Positions 26,052 to 34,944 are shown, numbered from the stretch's first letter. The stretch: 64,000 bases of DNA from Streptomyces eurythermus (GCF_014649115.1 NZ_BMSK01000001.1:565121-629120), one strand, 5' to 3'. The notes: generated from the letters alone by a model not told the origin. Made by a program: numbers and translations.

Positions 26052-27431
26052 TCACGCCCCCGCCGCGGATTCCTCCTCGTCCGGGCCGGACTCGGCCGCG
26101 CCGGTCACGAAGCCCGGCAGCCATTCCTCCAGTTCGTCCCGCAGCCGGACCGTGGCACCCAGCTGACACAGGACCCCGATGGTGCTGAGGGTCACCCGGT
26201 GTATCAGCAGATAGGCCGGCGGCAGATTGAGCCGCTTGCCGAGCTGGTAGGCGGGGGAGCGGGGGTCGGCGATGCGGGCGGCCTGGCCGCGCATCCAGGA
26301 ACGGGTGAAGGTGAACGCGTCCACCCGGGCCGGCTCGATGATCGGCAGCAGATACTCCAGGACCGCCTCCGGGTCCAGCTCGATGGTCTCCTTCACGAAC
26401 CCCTCCGCGCAGAGCAGTTCGTAGACCGTCTCCGCCTCGCCGTCCAGGGTCATCCGCAGGGAGACGCCGATCGGGGCCGGCAGGCCGCCGGGGAGCCGGT
26501 CGACCGTGCCGAAGTCCAGCACGCCCAGGCGCCAGTCGTCCTCCCCGCCCGGGCCGCCGGGCAGCAGCCGGAAGTTGCCCGGGTGCGGATCGGCGTGCAG
26601 CAGGCCGGTGCGTGCCGGGCCCGAGAAGAGGAAGCGGGCCAGCAGCTGACCGGCCCGGTCGCGCTGTTCCTCGGTGCCGTCCGCGATGATCTCCGACAGC
26701 GGGATGCCGTCGATCCACTCGGTCACCAGGACCTGTTCGCACTGGTGCACCACCGCCGGGACGACCACGTCCGGGTCACCGGCGAACTCCCGCGCGTGCA
26801 CGGCCTGGGCCTCGGCCTCCAGCCCGTAGTCCAGTTCCTCGGAGACCCGGTCCCGCAACTCCGCGATCAGCGGCTTGATGTCCATGCCCGGGATCAGCGG
26901 ACCCAACAGCCGGGCGAAGCGGCTCAGTTGGCCGAGATCGGACAGGAGCGCCTCACCGGCGCCCGGGTACTGCACCTTGACCGCCACCTCGCGGCCGTCG
27001 TGCCACACCGCCCGGTGCACCTGGCCGATCGAGGCCGCGGCGGCCGGCTTGTCCTCGAACTCCTCGAACAGCTCCCGCCAGTCCGCGCCCAGCCGCTCCT
27101 CGAGCACCGCGTGCACCGTGCGGATCGGCATCGGCGGGGCCGCCTCCTGGAGCTTGGTCAGGGCCGCCCGGTAGGGGCCGGCGACCTCCTCCGGCAGCGC
27201 CGACTCGAAGACGGACAGGGCCTGCCCGAACTTCATCGCACCGCCCTTCAGCTCGCCGAGCACCTTGAACAGCTGCTCCGCCGTGCGCTGTTGCAGCTCG
27301 CGGCCGACCAGCTCAGCGGACTCGCCCACGATCCGCTTGCCCAGCCCCCAGGTCGCCCGGCCGGCGAAGCCGAGCGGGAGCGCGGCGAGCTTGGCGGTAC
27401 GGGTGACCGCCTTCCGGGGAAGATCAGACAT
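26052..27431 (-). CDS. ABC1/UbiB-family atypical kinase
   Basis: The 459-aa protein has all signature elements of the ABC1 (AarF/UbiB/COQ8) kinase-like family. These are the KxGQ helix (LKGGAMKFGQALS), the Ala-rich loop AAAASIGQVH, VAVKVQYPG with the ATP-binding Lys, HADPHPGN (catalytic loop) and LDFG. Family members support isoprenoid-quinone or lipid metabolism, probably as ATPases. Streptomyces makes menaquinone, so the client is unclear. The ATG at 27431 follows GGAGGG. It overlaps by 8 bp the end of the ThiF-like gene upstream, so the two are coupled. Confidence 0.93.
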   Translation of the reverse strand: MSDLPRKAVTRTAKLAALPLGFAGRATWGLGKRIVGESAELVGRELQQRTAEQLFKVLGELKGGAMKFGQALSVFESALPEEVAGPYRAALTKLQEAAPPMPIRTVHAVLEERLGADWRELFEEFEDKPAAAASIGQVHRAVWHDGREVAVKVQYPGAGEALLSDLGQLSRFARLLGPLIPGMDIKPLIAELRDRVSEELDYGLEAEAQAVHAREFAGDPDVVVPAVVHQCEQVLVTEWIDGIPLSEIIADGTEEQRDRAGQLLARFLFSGPARTGLLHADPHPGNFRLLPGGPGGEDDWRLGVLDFGTVDRLPGGLPAPIGVSLRMTLDGEAETVYELLCAEGFVKETIELDPEAVLEYLLPIIEPARVDAFTFTRSWMRGQAARIADPRSPAYQLGKRLNLPPAYLLIHRVTLSTIGVLCQLGATVRLRDELEEWLPGFVTGAAESGPDEEESAAGA

Positions 27432-28638
27432 GCGCCCTCCAGGTCCCAGTCGGCCGTGCCGCGCCTGCTTGGCGTTGTCGCTCCGTCGACGGCCGTTGCA
27501 CCGCCATTGTCTCGCGCCGCTCGCCGTCGGTTGAGGAGCGCTCCCGTTTACCTCTCCTCGCCGCACCGCAGCCGCACTCCGGATGCGGCCGGACCGGGCG
27601 GGCCCGCCAGTCCAGGCCGGGCATACAGACCTCCCAGCGGGTGCCCGTGCCGGCCGGTGACCGTCCGTCGAGGAAGGCCAGGGCGTGGGCCGCGGCGAGA
27701 CCGGCCACCGTCGTGGCCAGGGCCAGGTCGCAGGCGCCGACCCGGCGGGCCCGGCCGGAGCGCCACTGGGTGACCAGCCGGGGCCAGACCGGGTCCCGGT
27801 CCCGGCGGTCCAGGTCCAGACATCCGGCGCAGGCCGACTCGCCGGGCAGGACCAGCGGGCCGACGACGCCCGTGCCCTCCACCACACCGGCGTACAGATG
27901 GGGTGTGCCGGAGGCCAGGAGCGGTTCGGCGGCGCACGGGTCCGGGGCGTGCACGGCGATGTCGTCCCGGGGCGCGAGGATCACCAGGGAGAAGCCCGGG
28001 TCCCCGGCGCCCGACCCCGGGCGGTGGGCATGGCGCGGCGGGCGCTCGGGTGCGGCGCGACGGACGGCGGCCCGCGCCGCCGCGTCCCGGCGGTCGCCGA
28101 GCGACTCGGCGGTCAGCCCGCCCGGCGCCAGGTCCCACGGCTCCACGCGGCCCACGTCGTGCACGTCGACCTCGCCCACGCCGGCGCCCGCCAGCACCGA
28201 CGCCAGCAGGGCGCCGACCCGGCCCGCGCCCCGCACCCGGACCCGCAGCGCGCGCCGGGCGGCGAGCCGGGCCGGCGCGCCACCGGGCTCGGGTGTGAGG
28301 AGGGACAGCGAGGCCAGGTCGGGGCGCAGCCGGTCGAGGACCTCCGTCTTCTCCCGCAGCGCGTCCGCGGCCGGACCTCCGCCACGGGCGTCGTCGACGA
28401 GACCCGCCCGGGCCAGCCGGGCCACCAGGGTGTCGACCCGGGCGGCCGGCACGCCCGCCCGGCTGCTCTCCGCGCGCAGCGAGGCCAGCCCGCGGGTGCC
28501 GTCGAGCAGTTTCAGCAGGCCCTCCGTCGCCGGGTCCACCGGGCCTAGCGTCACCGCGTGCGCCGGGGTCATCCCGAACTGCACGGTGCCGCGGTCGCGC
28601 CAGCCGCGCCGCAGCGCGGGCTTCACCATCGGATGCAT
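27424..28638 (-). CDS. ThiF-like protein with RiPP-recognition-element-like N terminus
   Basis: The 404-aa protein starts with a winged-helix region (about 17-83: VQFGMTPAHAVTLGPVDPATEGLLKLLDG...LARAGLVDD) that looks like the leader-binding RRE of ocin-ThiF/TOMM cyclodehydratase partners. A Rossmann E1-like fold follows (VRGAGRVGALLASVLAGAG). Probable zinc pairs are CAGC and CGC. Adenylation residues look incomplete. No precursor peptide, YcaO or other RiPP gene is visible nearby. Its 3' end overlaps the ABC1 kinase gene by 8 bp, a tight functional hint. The ATG at 28638 has GGGGG at 7 nt; the frame is open to 28728. A C-terminal tail after the last Cys is Arg/Gln-rich. Confidence 0.82.
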   Translation of the reverse strand: MHPMVKPALRRGWRDRGTVQFGMTPAHAVTLGPVDPATEGLLKLLDGTRGLASLRAESSRAGVPAARVDTLVARLARAGLVDDARGGGPAADALREKTEVLDRLRPDLASLSLLTPEPGGAPARLAARRALRVRVRGAGRVGALLASVLAGAGVGEVDVHDVGRVEPWDLAPGGLTAESLGDRRDAAARAAVRRAAPERPPRHAHRPGSGAGDPGFSLVILAPRDDIAVHAPDPCAAEPLLASGTPHLYAGVVEGTGVVGPLVLPGESACAGCLDLDRRDRDPVWPRLVTQWRSGRARRVGACDLALATTVAGLAAAHALAFLDGRSPAGTGTRWEVCMPGLDWRARPVRPHPECGCGAARRGKRERSSTDGERRETMAVQRPSTERQRQAGAARPTGTWRAHV

Positions 28639-28965
28639 GCCAGACCCCCGTACCTGTCGAAAAGACCCTTGAGCCGAAAGCGGAGAAGCGTGGAAGGGAG
28701 ACGCGGACCGCGCCTTCGCCGGTGGCACCGGTCACGATCCGCCGACGCCTGCCAGCATGCCCGGGCCCGCCGCCGGGCGCCGAAAGTTATCCACAGGCGA
28801 GCGGGGTAGTCGTACAAATCGGGTGTGTCGCCGACCTGCAGTGGGCTGAACATGGGCAAACAAGATCGGCGGAGCGATCGTACGAATCAAACACATGGTG
28901 GGGGATCGGCGGGGAACCCTCCGGGAGCCGGGACTTTGCCCTCGCCCACCGGGTAACGTCGGGGC
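28639..28965. other. Divergent intergenic region with a DnaA box
   Basis: This 327-bp gap separates the ThiF-like gene and the metallohydrolase gene, which diverge. It contains a perfect TTATCCACA at 28787-28795 and a locally AT-richer stretch (28800-28900). The right-hand promoter has TAACGT (28954-28959) 6 nt before the GTG of the next gene. I see no small gene in it. Confidence 0.6.
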
Positions 28966-29571
28966 GTGCCCGCCGACCCTCTGTACCGCGCCGGTGAACC
29001 ACAGCGCAGCACGACGACCCAGCCGCCCGGCGGCTCGGGGGCGAGCGCGATCGAGGTCCGCAGGAGCGCCCGGCGCCGTCGCACGGTCTCCGCGTACCGC
29101 GAGGGCGACCGCACCGTCGTACTGATCCCCGCCCGGATGTCCAAGGCGGAGGAGCAGCGCTGGGTGACCGTCATGCTCGACAAACTCGCCGCCCAGGAGA
29201 GCAGGAAGATACTGGGCGACGCCGAGCTGGCCGAGCGCGCCGAGCGGCTGTCGGCCCAGTACTTCGCCGGCCGCGCCCGGCCCGCCTCCGTGCGCTGGGT
29301 CACCAACCAGAACACCCGCTGGGGTTCGTGCACCCCCGCCGAGGGCAGCATCCGGCTCTCGCACCGCCTCCAGGGGATGCCGGAGTACGTCGTGGACTAC
29401 GTGCTCTGCCACGAGCTGGCGCATCTGCTGGTCCCCGGGCACGGCCCCGACTTCTGGCGGCTGCTGGAGGCCTATCCGCGGACCGAGCGGGCCCGCGGCT
29501 ATCTGGAAGGGGTCGTCGCGGCCGCACGGCTGCCGCACGTGCCCGGCGCGCGCGGCGAACGGAACGCCTGA
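28966..29571 (+). CDS. YgjP/SprT-like zinc metallohydrolase (DUF45)
   Basis: The 201-aa protein contains the zinc-protease motif CHELAHLLVPGHGPDFW, with NTRWGSC upstream. Both are diagnostic of the YgjP (DUF45) group of metal-dependent hydrolases. The N terminus (VRRSARRRRTVSAYREGDRTVVLIP) also fits that family. No signal or membrane segment is present, so it is cytoplasmic. The GTG at 28966 lacks a Shine-Dalgarno but has TAACGT 6 nt upstream. Its physiological substrate is not known. Confidence 0.9.
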   Translation: MPADPLYRAGEPQRSTTTQPPGGSGASAIEVRRSARRRRTVSAYREGDRTVVLIPARMSKAEEQRWVTVMLDKLAAQESRKILGDAELAERAERLSAQYFAGRARPASVRWVTNQNTRWGSCTPAEGSIRLSHRLQGMPEYVVDYVLCHELAHLLVPGHGPDFWRLLEAYPRTERARGYLEGVVAAARLPHVPGARGERNA

Positions 29572-29674
29572 CACCCTGCCCGCCGGCGCCCCTGACGTGG
29601 CGGCGGCCCCGGTGTGTCCGCGGTCGGGTGTGATTGTGTACCGGCTCTGTACCGACCAGGCCCCTTCGGCGGCG

Positions 29675-29697
29675 CTGTCGGTCTTTGCCGTTAGCCT
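29675..29697 (+). promoter_or_regulatory. PafBC-type damage promoter before the TerD-AIM24 operon
   Basis: CTGTCGGTC (29675-29683), 8 bases, TAGCCT (29692-29697) differs from TTGTCRGTG-N8-TAnnnT at the first and ninth bases but keeps the spacing and core TGTCGGT. The ATG lies 43 nt downstream. Confidence 0.62.
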
Positions 29698-29740
29698 GAC
29701 GCGACGCACTCACACTCGGGATGGGGGACGGTCGTAACGC

Positions 29741-31453
29741 ATGGCCAGGGAATTCCAACGCGGCCACAAGGCCAGGATCAGTGACCTCACGCTGGGCACG
29801 GATCTGTACGTAGGCGTGCAGATCTCGGCTCCCGGTCTGACCTTCGACATCAGCTGCTTCGGCCTGGACGCCGACGAACGGCTCTCGGACGACCGGTACT
29901 TCGTCTTCTTCAACCAGCCGAAGTCGCCCGAGGAGTCGATCCAGCTGCTGGGCGCGCAGGCGGGAGACACCGAGTCCTTCCGGGTCACCCTCGACCGGAT
30001 CCCCTCCCAGATCCGCAAGCTGTCCTTCACGGCGACCATCGACGGCGCCGGCCAGATGTCGCAGATAGCCCCCGGCTACCTGCGCATCGTGGCGGGCGGC
30101 GAGGAGGTCGCGCGGTACTCCTTCGACGGCTCCGAGTTCTCCACCGAGCGGGCCGTGATGCTCGGCGACTTCTACTTCAAGGACGGATGGCGGTTCGCCG
30201 CGGTCGGACAGGGCTTCGACGGCGGCCTGGAGGCGCTGCTGAAGAACTTCGGCGGCGAGGTGGCGGAGGAGGAGGCTCCCGCCGCCCCGCAACAGCCACA
30301 GCAACCGCAGCCCGGCGCGGTCCCCGGCTTCGCCCCGCCCGCCCAGGCCACGCCGCCCGCGTTCGCCGCACCGCCGGCCCAGGCGACCCCGCAGCCCGCC
30401 CCGGCCCCGCAACCTGCGCCCGCCCCGGCCCCGCAGCCCGCCCCGCAGGGTTTCGCCCCGCCGCCCGGCCACACCCCGCCCCCGGCCCCGGCGCCCGCGC
30501 CGAACGTGCACGTCGCCCCCACGGTCGTCGCCCCCCTGACCCCGCCCGGCGGCACCGTCCCCCCGCCGGCCGCGCCCGTGACCCCCGCCCCCACGGCTCC
30601 CGCGCCCTACGGCCAGCCGCCCCAGCAGCCGTCGTACGGCGGCCGGCCGAGCGCGCCGATGCCCCCCGGGTACGGCCAGCAGCCCGCCCCCTACGGCGCC
30701 GGCCAGCCCGCCCCGCCCATGCCGCCGGGCTACGCGCAGGCACCCGGCCGGCCCGCCGCCTACGAAGTGCCGCAGGGCGCGCCCCAGGGCGGTGCCGGCG
30801 TGACGGCCGCGCTCCAGGCGTTCAAGGAGACGCCGACCGGGCAGCGCTGGACGCAGCAGAACAAGACGCTCGTCCGCGTCGACCTCGGCATCGGAGGGCA
30901 GCCGGTGCTGGCCCGGCAGGGCAGCATGGTGCTCTACCAGGGCAAGGTCGACTTCGGCTACAAGGGCGCCGGTTTCATGGGCCGCGTCGTGGGCAACGCC
31001 ACCGGCCAGGAGATGCAGCTCATGCGCTGTTCCGGCCAGGGCCAGGTCTTCCTCGCCGAGAACTCCGCCCATCTGCACCCCGTCGAGCTCCAGGGTGACG
31101 CGATCTGCGTGTCCGCGGAGAACGTCCTCGCCTTCGACGAGAGCCTGAGCTACGAGGTCCGCCGGGTCGAGGGCCACGGCATCCCCGGCGGCGCGCTGTT
31201 CACGATGCAGTTCCAGGGCACCGGCACCATCGTCGTCAAGACGCACGGCACGCCCGTGGTGCTGCCGGTCACGCCGACCACCTTCGCCGACTGCAACGCC
31301 GTCGTCGCCTGGTCGGCCGGCTCCCAGGTGATCGTCTCCAGCCAGGTCCGCATGCGCCGCAACGCCTACCCGGGCGACACCGGCGAGAGCGTCAACCTCC
31401 AGTTCCGGGGCGCGCCCGGCAACTTCATCGTCGTCCAGCCGTACGAGGTCTGA
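29741..31453 (+). CDS. TerD-AIM24 fusion protein
   Basis: The 570-aa protein joins two stress-linked domains. Residues 1-175 are a TerD (tellurite-resistance/Ca-binding) domain: SDLTLGTDLYVGVQIS, FDISCFGLDADERLSDDRYFVFFNQ, RYSFDGSEFSTERAVMLGDFYFKDGWRFAAVGQGFDGG. A long Pro/Ala/Gln linker (about 185-350) follows. The C-terminal domain (about 355-570) is AIM24-type, a beta-rich trimer-like fold, with repeated GxGxVxL strands. Two stand-alone AIM24 genes follow within 20 bp, so this is the first gene of an operon. The upstream site resembles a DNA-damage promoter. Exact function unknown. Confidence 0.9.
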   Translation: MAREFQRGHKARISDLTLGTDLYVGVQISAPGLTFDISCFGLDADERLSDDRYFVFFNQPKSPEESIQLLGAQAGDTESFRVTLDRIPSQIRKLSFTATIDGAGQMSQIAPGYLRIVAGGEEVARYSFDGSEFSTERAVMLGDFYFKDGWRFAAVGQGFDGGLEALLKNFGGEVAEEEAPAAPQQPQQPQPGAVPGFAPPAQATPPAFAAPPAQATPQPAPAPQPAPAPAPQPAPQGFAPPPGHTPPPAPAPAPNVHVAPTVVAPLTPPGGTVPPPAAPVTPAPTAPAPYGQPPQQPSYGGRPSAPMPPGYGQQPAPYGAGQPAPPMPPGYAQAPGRPAAYEVPQGAPQGGAGVTAALQAFKETPTGQRWTQQNKTLVRVDLGIGGQPVLARQGSMVLYQGKVDFGYKGAGFMGRVVGNATGQEMQLMRCSGQGQVFLAENSAHLHPVELQGDAICVSAENVLAFDESLSYEVRRVEGHGIPGGALFTMQFQGTGTIVVKTHGTPVVLPVTPTTFADCNAVVAWSAGSQVIVSSQVRMRRNAYPGDTGESVNLQFRGAPGNFIVVQPYEV

Positions 31454-31464
31454 GGGAGCCCGTC

Positions 31465-32145
31465 ATGAACCAGCCGCTCGCGGGCTTCGCCCCCGCACCC
31501 GTCACCGCCCGCATGGAGAACCACGGCAACCACATGCTGAAGGTCGCCCTGCAGACCGGAAACGACCTCCTCGCGCGCGTGGGGTCGATGGTCGCCTACG
31601 AGGGCTTCATCCAGTACGAGCCCAACCCGCCGGCCGTCCGCCAGATCGCCCGCGACTGGGCCACCGGCGAGGGCGCGCCGCTGATGAAGTGCTCCGGCGA
31701 CGGCCTGCTCTACCTCGCCGACTACGGCGCCGACGTCGTCGTGATCAACCTCAATGGCGACGGCATCTCCGTCAACGCCACCAACCTCCTCGCCTTCGAC
31801 GCCCATCTGAGCTGGGGCGTGGAGCGCGTCAAGGGGCTCGCGAAGTTCGCCGGGCAGGGCCTGTGGAACACGCGGATCTCCGGGCAGGGCTGGGTCGCGC
31901 TGACCTCCCGGGGCACGCCGATCGTCGTGGACTGCGGGGGCGGCGAGGACGAGACGTACGTCGACCCCGACGCGCTCGTCGCCTGGTCGCCGAACCTGAA
32001 GGTGAAGGGCAAGCGCAGCTTCAAGGCACAGTCGCTGATCGGCCGGGGCAGCGGCGAGGCCTACCAGATGGCCTTCTCCGGACAGGGCATCGTCGTCGTC
32101 CAGCCCAGCGAGGACAGCACCGACCGCCTCCGGGTCCGGGGCTGA
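31465..32145 (+). CDS. AIM24-family protein, copy 1
   Basis: The 226-aa product is essentially one AIM24 domain: MENHGNHMLKVALQTGNDLLARVGSMVAYEGFIQYE, then GEGAPLMKCSGDGLLYLADYGADVVVINL and a C-terminal FSGQGIVVVQPSE. It lacks a signal peptide and membrane helices. The start lies 11 bp after the TerD-AIM24 gene with GGGAG before it. It is clearly paralogous to the AIM24 part of the gene upstream and to the next gene. Family members are known from mitochondria and many bacteria without a settled role. Confidence 0.9.
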   Translation: MNQPLAGFAPAPVTARMENHGNHMLKVALQTGNDLLARVGSMVAYEGFIQYEPNPPAVRQIARDWATGEGAPLMKCSGDGLLYLADYGADVVVINLNGDGISVNATNLLAFDAHLSWGVERVKGLAKFAGQGLWNTRISGQGWVALTSRGTPIVVDCGGGEDETYVDPDALVAWSPNLKVKGKRSFKAQSLIGRGSGEAYQMAFSGQGIVVVQPSEDSTDRLRVRG

Positions 32146-32162
32146 GGGGGAGCCAGAACACC

Positions 32163-32918
32163 ATGCAGAGCCCGCTTTTCGCGCACAACGACCTCCAGAC
32201 CCAGGAGCGCTGGAGCCTGCAGAACGCGCAGATGCTCCGGATCACCCTGGACGGCCATGACGACCTCCTCGCCCGCAAGGGCACCATGGTCGCCTACCAG
32301 GGGATGGTCGAGTTCGACGCCGAGTACCAGGGCAACCGGCAGGCACGCGCGCGTGCGCGCACCGGTGAGGGCCTGGACCTGATGCGCTGCCACGGCCAGG
32401 GCACGGTCTACCTCGCCAACCTCGCCCAGCACGTGCACATCATGGACATCGAGCAGGACGGGCTGACCGTCGACAGCTCCTACGTCCTCGCCATGGACTC
32501 CTCGCTGCACTACGAGGTCGTCGCCGTCGACAGCCTGTACGGCATCTCCGGCTCCGGGAAGTACCAGCTCAACATCACCGGGCGTGGCAGGGTCGCCCTG
32601 ATGACCTCGGGCGCCCCGCTGCTGATGCGGGTCACGCCCGACAAGTACGTCAACTGCGACGCCGACGCGATCGTCGCCTGGTCCACCGGGCTGCGCGTGC
32701 AGATGCAGGCCCAGACGCACTCCTCCGGGGTCTGGCGCCGGCGTGGCAGCACCGGAGAGGGCTGGGAGCTGAGCTTCATGGGCTCCGGGTTCGCGCTCGT
32801 CCAGCCCAGCGAGCTGCTGCCGCCGCAGAACGCCGTGATCGGGCAGGGCCTCGCCGCCCAGTTCGGCATGGGCCAGCAGGGGGCGCGCGGCCAGAACCAG
32901 GGCAACGTCTGGAGCTGA
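32163..32918 (+). CDS. AIM24-family protein, copy 2
   Basis: The 251-aa protein is the third AIM24 paralogue in a row. It shows LLARKGTMVAYQGMVEFDAEYQ, GLDLMRCHGQGTVYLANLAQHVHIMDIEQDGLTVD and FMGSGFALVQPSE, then a Gln/Gly-rich tail. The ATG at 32163 follows GGGGGAG 17 bp after the previous stop. The three genes are almost certainly one transcript ending at the hairpin 12 bp downstream. A hetero-oligomer of the three AIM24 proteins is plausible but is inference. Confidence 0.92.
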   Translation: MQSPLFAHNDLQTQERWSLQNAQMLRITLDGHDDLLARKGTMVAYQGMVEFDAEYQGNRQARARARTGEGLDLMRCHGQGTVYLANLAQHVHIMDIEQDGLTVDSSYVLAMDSSLHYEVVAVDSLYGISGSGKYQLNITGRGRVALMTSGAPLLMRVTPDKYVNCDADAIVAWSTGLRVQMQAQTHSSGVWRRRGSTGEGWELSFMGSGFALVQPSELLPPQNAVIGQGLAAQFGMGQQGARGQNQGNVWS

Positions 32919-32929
32919 GCCGGACACGG

Positions 32930-32963
32930 GTAAGGGGCGACCGCTCAGGCGGACGCCCCTTAC
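32930..32963 (+). terminator. Terminator of the TerD-AIM24 operon
   Basis: GTAAGGGGCG (32930-32939) pairs perfectly with CGCCCCTTAC (32954-32963). It lies between two convergent transcription units and starts 12 bp after the last AIM24 stop codon. Confidence 0.82.
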
Positions 32964-32980
32964 AACCCGCCGGACACCCG

Positions 32981-33502
32981 TCAGAGCCGGGCGCGCGTGG
33001 CCTCCAGCAGACGCACGACCGACTCGTCGGCCACCCCGGCCACCTCGTCGTAGCCGAACCAGCGCAGGTCCAGGGACTCCTCGCTGATCTCCCACGCCGC
33101 GCCGGGCGGGGCCAGAACCGCGTACTGCACGTCGAAGTGCCAGTTGCAGGGCGCCGGGATCGGATGCCGGTCCAGCCGCACCGGGCCGCCGGGCAGCAGG
33201 GTCAGCCCCGCGATCCCGGACTCCTCCGTCGCCTCCCGCAGGGCCGCCGCCTCGAGCGTCGGGTCGCCCGGCTCGCAGTGACCGCCCATCTGGAGCCACA
33301 TCCGCAGCTTCCGGTGCAGCGTGAGCAGCACCCGGCCGCGCCCGGGGTCGACGACCAGGGCACTGGCCGTGACGTGGCCGGCGTCACAGGCCTTCCACAT
33401 GCCGTCCGGACGGTCCGCCAGGTGGTCCAGGTACGACTGGCGCAGCTCGTCCTGGCCCTCGTACCCCTTCAGGACCAGGACCGCGTCGTCGTACAGGCTC
33501 AC
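32981..33502 (-). CDS. NUDIX hydrolase
   Basis: The 173-aa protein has a full NUDIX box: GGHCEPGDPTLEAAALREAT then EESGI (about residues 92-116). It lacks zinc-ribbon or extra domains, so the nucleotide or nucleoside-diphosphate substrate is open. The GTG at 33502 overlaps the stop of the DUF2342 gene as GTGA, so the two are translationally coupled. It ends in the gap shared with the convergent AIM24 operon. Confidence 0.9.
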   Translation of the reverse strand: MSLYDDAVLVLKGYEGQDELRQSYLDHLADRPDGMWKACDAGHVTASALVVDPGRGRVLLTLHRKLRMWLQMGGHCEPGDPTLEAAALREATEESGIAGLTLLPGGPVRLDRHPIPAPCNWHFDVQYAVLAPPGAAWEISEESLDLRWFGYDEVAGVADESVVRLLEATRARL

Positions 33503-34944
33503 TCGGTGCCGTCGCCCTTGGTCTCGTCGTCGTCCTTCTTGCGCAGGTCGGGCTTGTCGTGGCCGCCGCCCGCCGCCTCACCGAGCATTTTGTCCAGCTC
33601 GGAGAAGTCCAGCTGCTCGCGGTGCACGAAACCGTCCGGGTCGTCCAGGTCGGTCGCGGTCGGCAGCATGTCCGGGTGGGCCCACAGGCCGTCCCGGCCG
33701 TCGACCCCGCGCGCGTCCGTGAGCGAGGCCCACAGCCGGGAGGCGTCGCGCAGCCGGCGCGGACGCAGCTCCAGGCCGATCAGCGTGGCGAACGTCTGCT
33801 CCGCCGGGCCGCCGGTCGCGCGCCGGCGGCGCAGCGTCTCGCGCAGCGCGTCGGCGGACCCCAGACGCGGTTTCGCGGCGGCGTGCACCACCGCGTCCAC
33901 CCAGCCCTCCACGAGCGCCAGAGCGGTCTCCAGACGGGCCAGGGCCGCCTTCTGCTCGGGTGTGTCCTCCGGCTGGAACATGCCCTGCTGCAGCGCGTCC
34001 TGCAGCTGCTCGGGGTTCTGCGGGTCGAACTGGCCGACCACGTCCTCCAGCTTGGCCGTGTCGACCTTGATGCCGCGCGCATAGCCGTCGACCGCGCCGA
34101 ACAGGTGCGAGCGCAGCCACGGCACGTGCGCGAACAGCCGCTGGTGGGCGGCCTCGCGCAGCGCGAGATAGAGCCGCACCTCCTCCTGCGGCACGCCCAG
34201 GTCCTTGCCGAACGCCTCCACGTTGGCCGGGAGCAGGGCCGCCTTGCGGGCCGGGCCCAGCGGCAGGCCGATGTCGGTGGAGCCGACGACCTCGCCCGCG
34301 AGCACGCCCACGGCCTGCCCGATCTGCGTGCCGAACATGGCGCCGCCCATCGACCGCATCATGCCGATCAGCGGGCCCGCCATGGCCTGCATCTCCTCCG
34401 GCAGCACGTCGCCCATCGCCGCGCCGACCCGCTCGGCGACCGGGTCGACCAGCTCCCGCCAGGCGGGCAGGGTCGCCTCGACCCACTCCGCCCGCGACCA
34501 GGCCACCGCCGAGGCGGAACCCGACGGCAGGGACGTCGCGTCGTCCAGCCACAGGTCGGCCAGGCGGACGGCCTCCTCCACGGCCCGGCGCTCGGCCGCG
34601 CCGACGCTGGCGTCCTTCGTGCCGTTCGGCGCGCCCTGGGCGACCGTCTGGCGGGCGATCTGCTTGGCCATGTCCCAGTTCACCGGCCCGCCCTCGTACG
34701 AGAGCATCTGCCCGAGCTGCTGGAAGGCCGCGCCCAGGTCGCTGGGGTTCAGGGAGCCGAACATGGCAGCGAACGGGTTGTCTGCGCCGGGGCCGCCAAA
34801 GCCGCCGGCTCCGGGCAGGCCGCCGAAACCGAACGGATTCGCCGGTCCCTGCCCACCACCGCTCTGCTGGTCCTTCTTCTTGCCCTCGTCGCCGTCCTCC
34901 GGCTCCTCCGGCGGAAGGCCGAAACCGAATGGGGTGTCACTCAC
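33499..34944 (-). CDS. DUF2342 zinc-dependent metalloprotease-like protein
   Basis: The 481-aa protein belongs to the actinobacterial DUF2342 family, often labelled zinc-dependent metalloprotease or F420-biosynthesis-associated. After a Gly/Pro/Phe-rich disordered N terminus comes a helical domain with the conserved LALREAAHQRLFAHVPWL stretch. That stretch holds the His-rich metal-site candidate, though no textbook HExxH is present. The GTG at 34944 follows GAGGAA. It overlaps the NUDIX gene downstream by 4 bp. Exact activity is not established. Confidence 0.87.
   Translation of the reverse strand: MSDTPFGFGLPPEEPEDGDEGKKKDQQSGGGQGPANPFGFGGLPGAGGFGGPGADNPFAAMFGSLNPSDLGAAFQQLGQMLSYEGGPVNWDMAKQIARQTVAQGAPNGTKDASVGAAERRAVEEAVRLADLWLDDATSLPSGSASAVAWSRAEWVEATLPAWRELVDPVAERVGAAMGDVLPEEMQAMAGPLIGMMRSMGGAMFGTQIGQAVGVLAGEVVGSTDIGLPLGPARKAALLPANVEAFGKDLGVPQEEVRLYLALREAAHQRLFAHVPWLRSHLFGAVDGYARGIKVDTAKLEDVVGQFDPQNPEQLQDALQQGMFQPEDTPEQKAALARLETALALVEGWVDAVVHAAAKPRLGSADALRETLRRRRATGGPAEQTFATLIGLELRPRRLRDASRLWASLTDARGVDGRDGLWAHPDMLPTATDLDDPDGFVHREQLDFSELDKMLGEAAGGGHDKPDLRKKDDDETKGDGTE

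Noticed and set aside
6601..28795. Replication origin suggested by DnaA boxes
   Set aside because: Only three boxes, 6-16 kb apart, with no cluster, no AT-rich unwinding region and no dnaA/dnaN neighbours.
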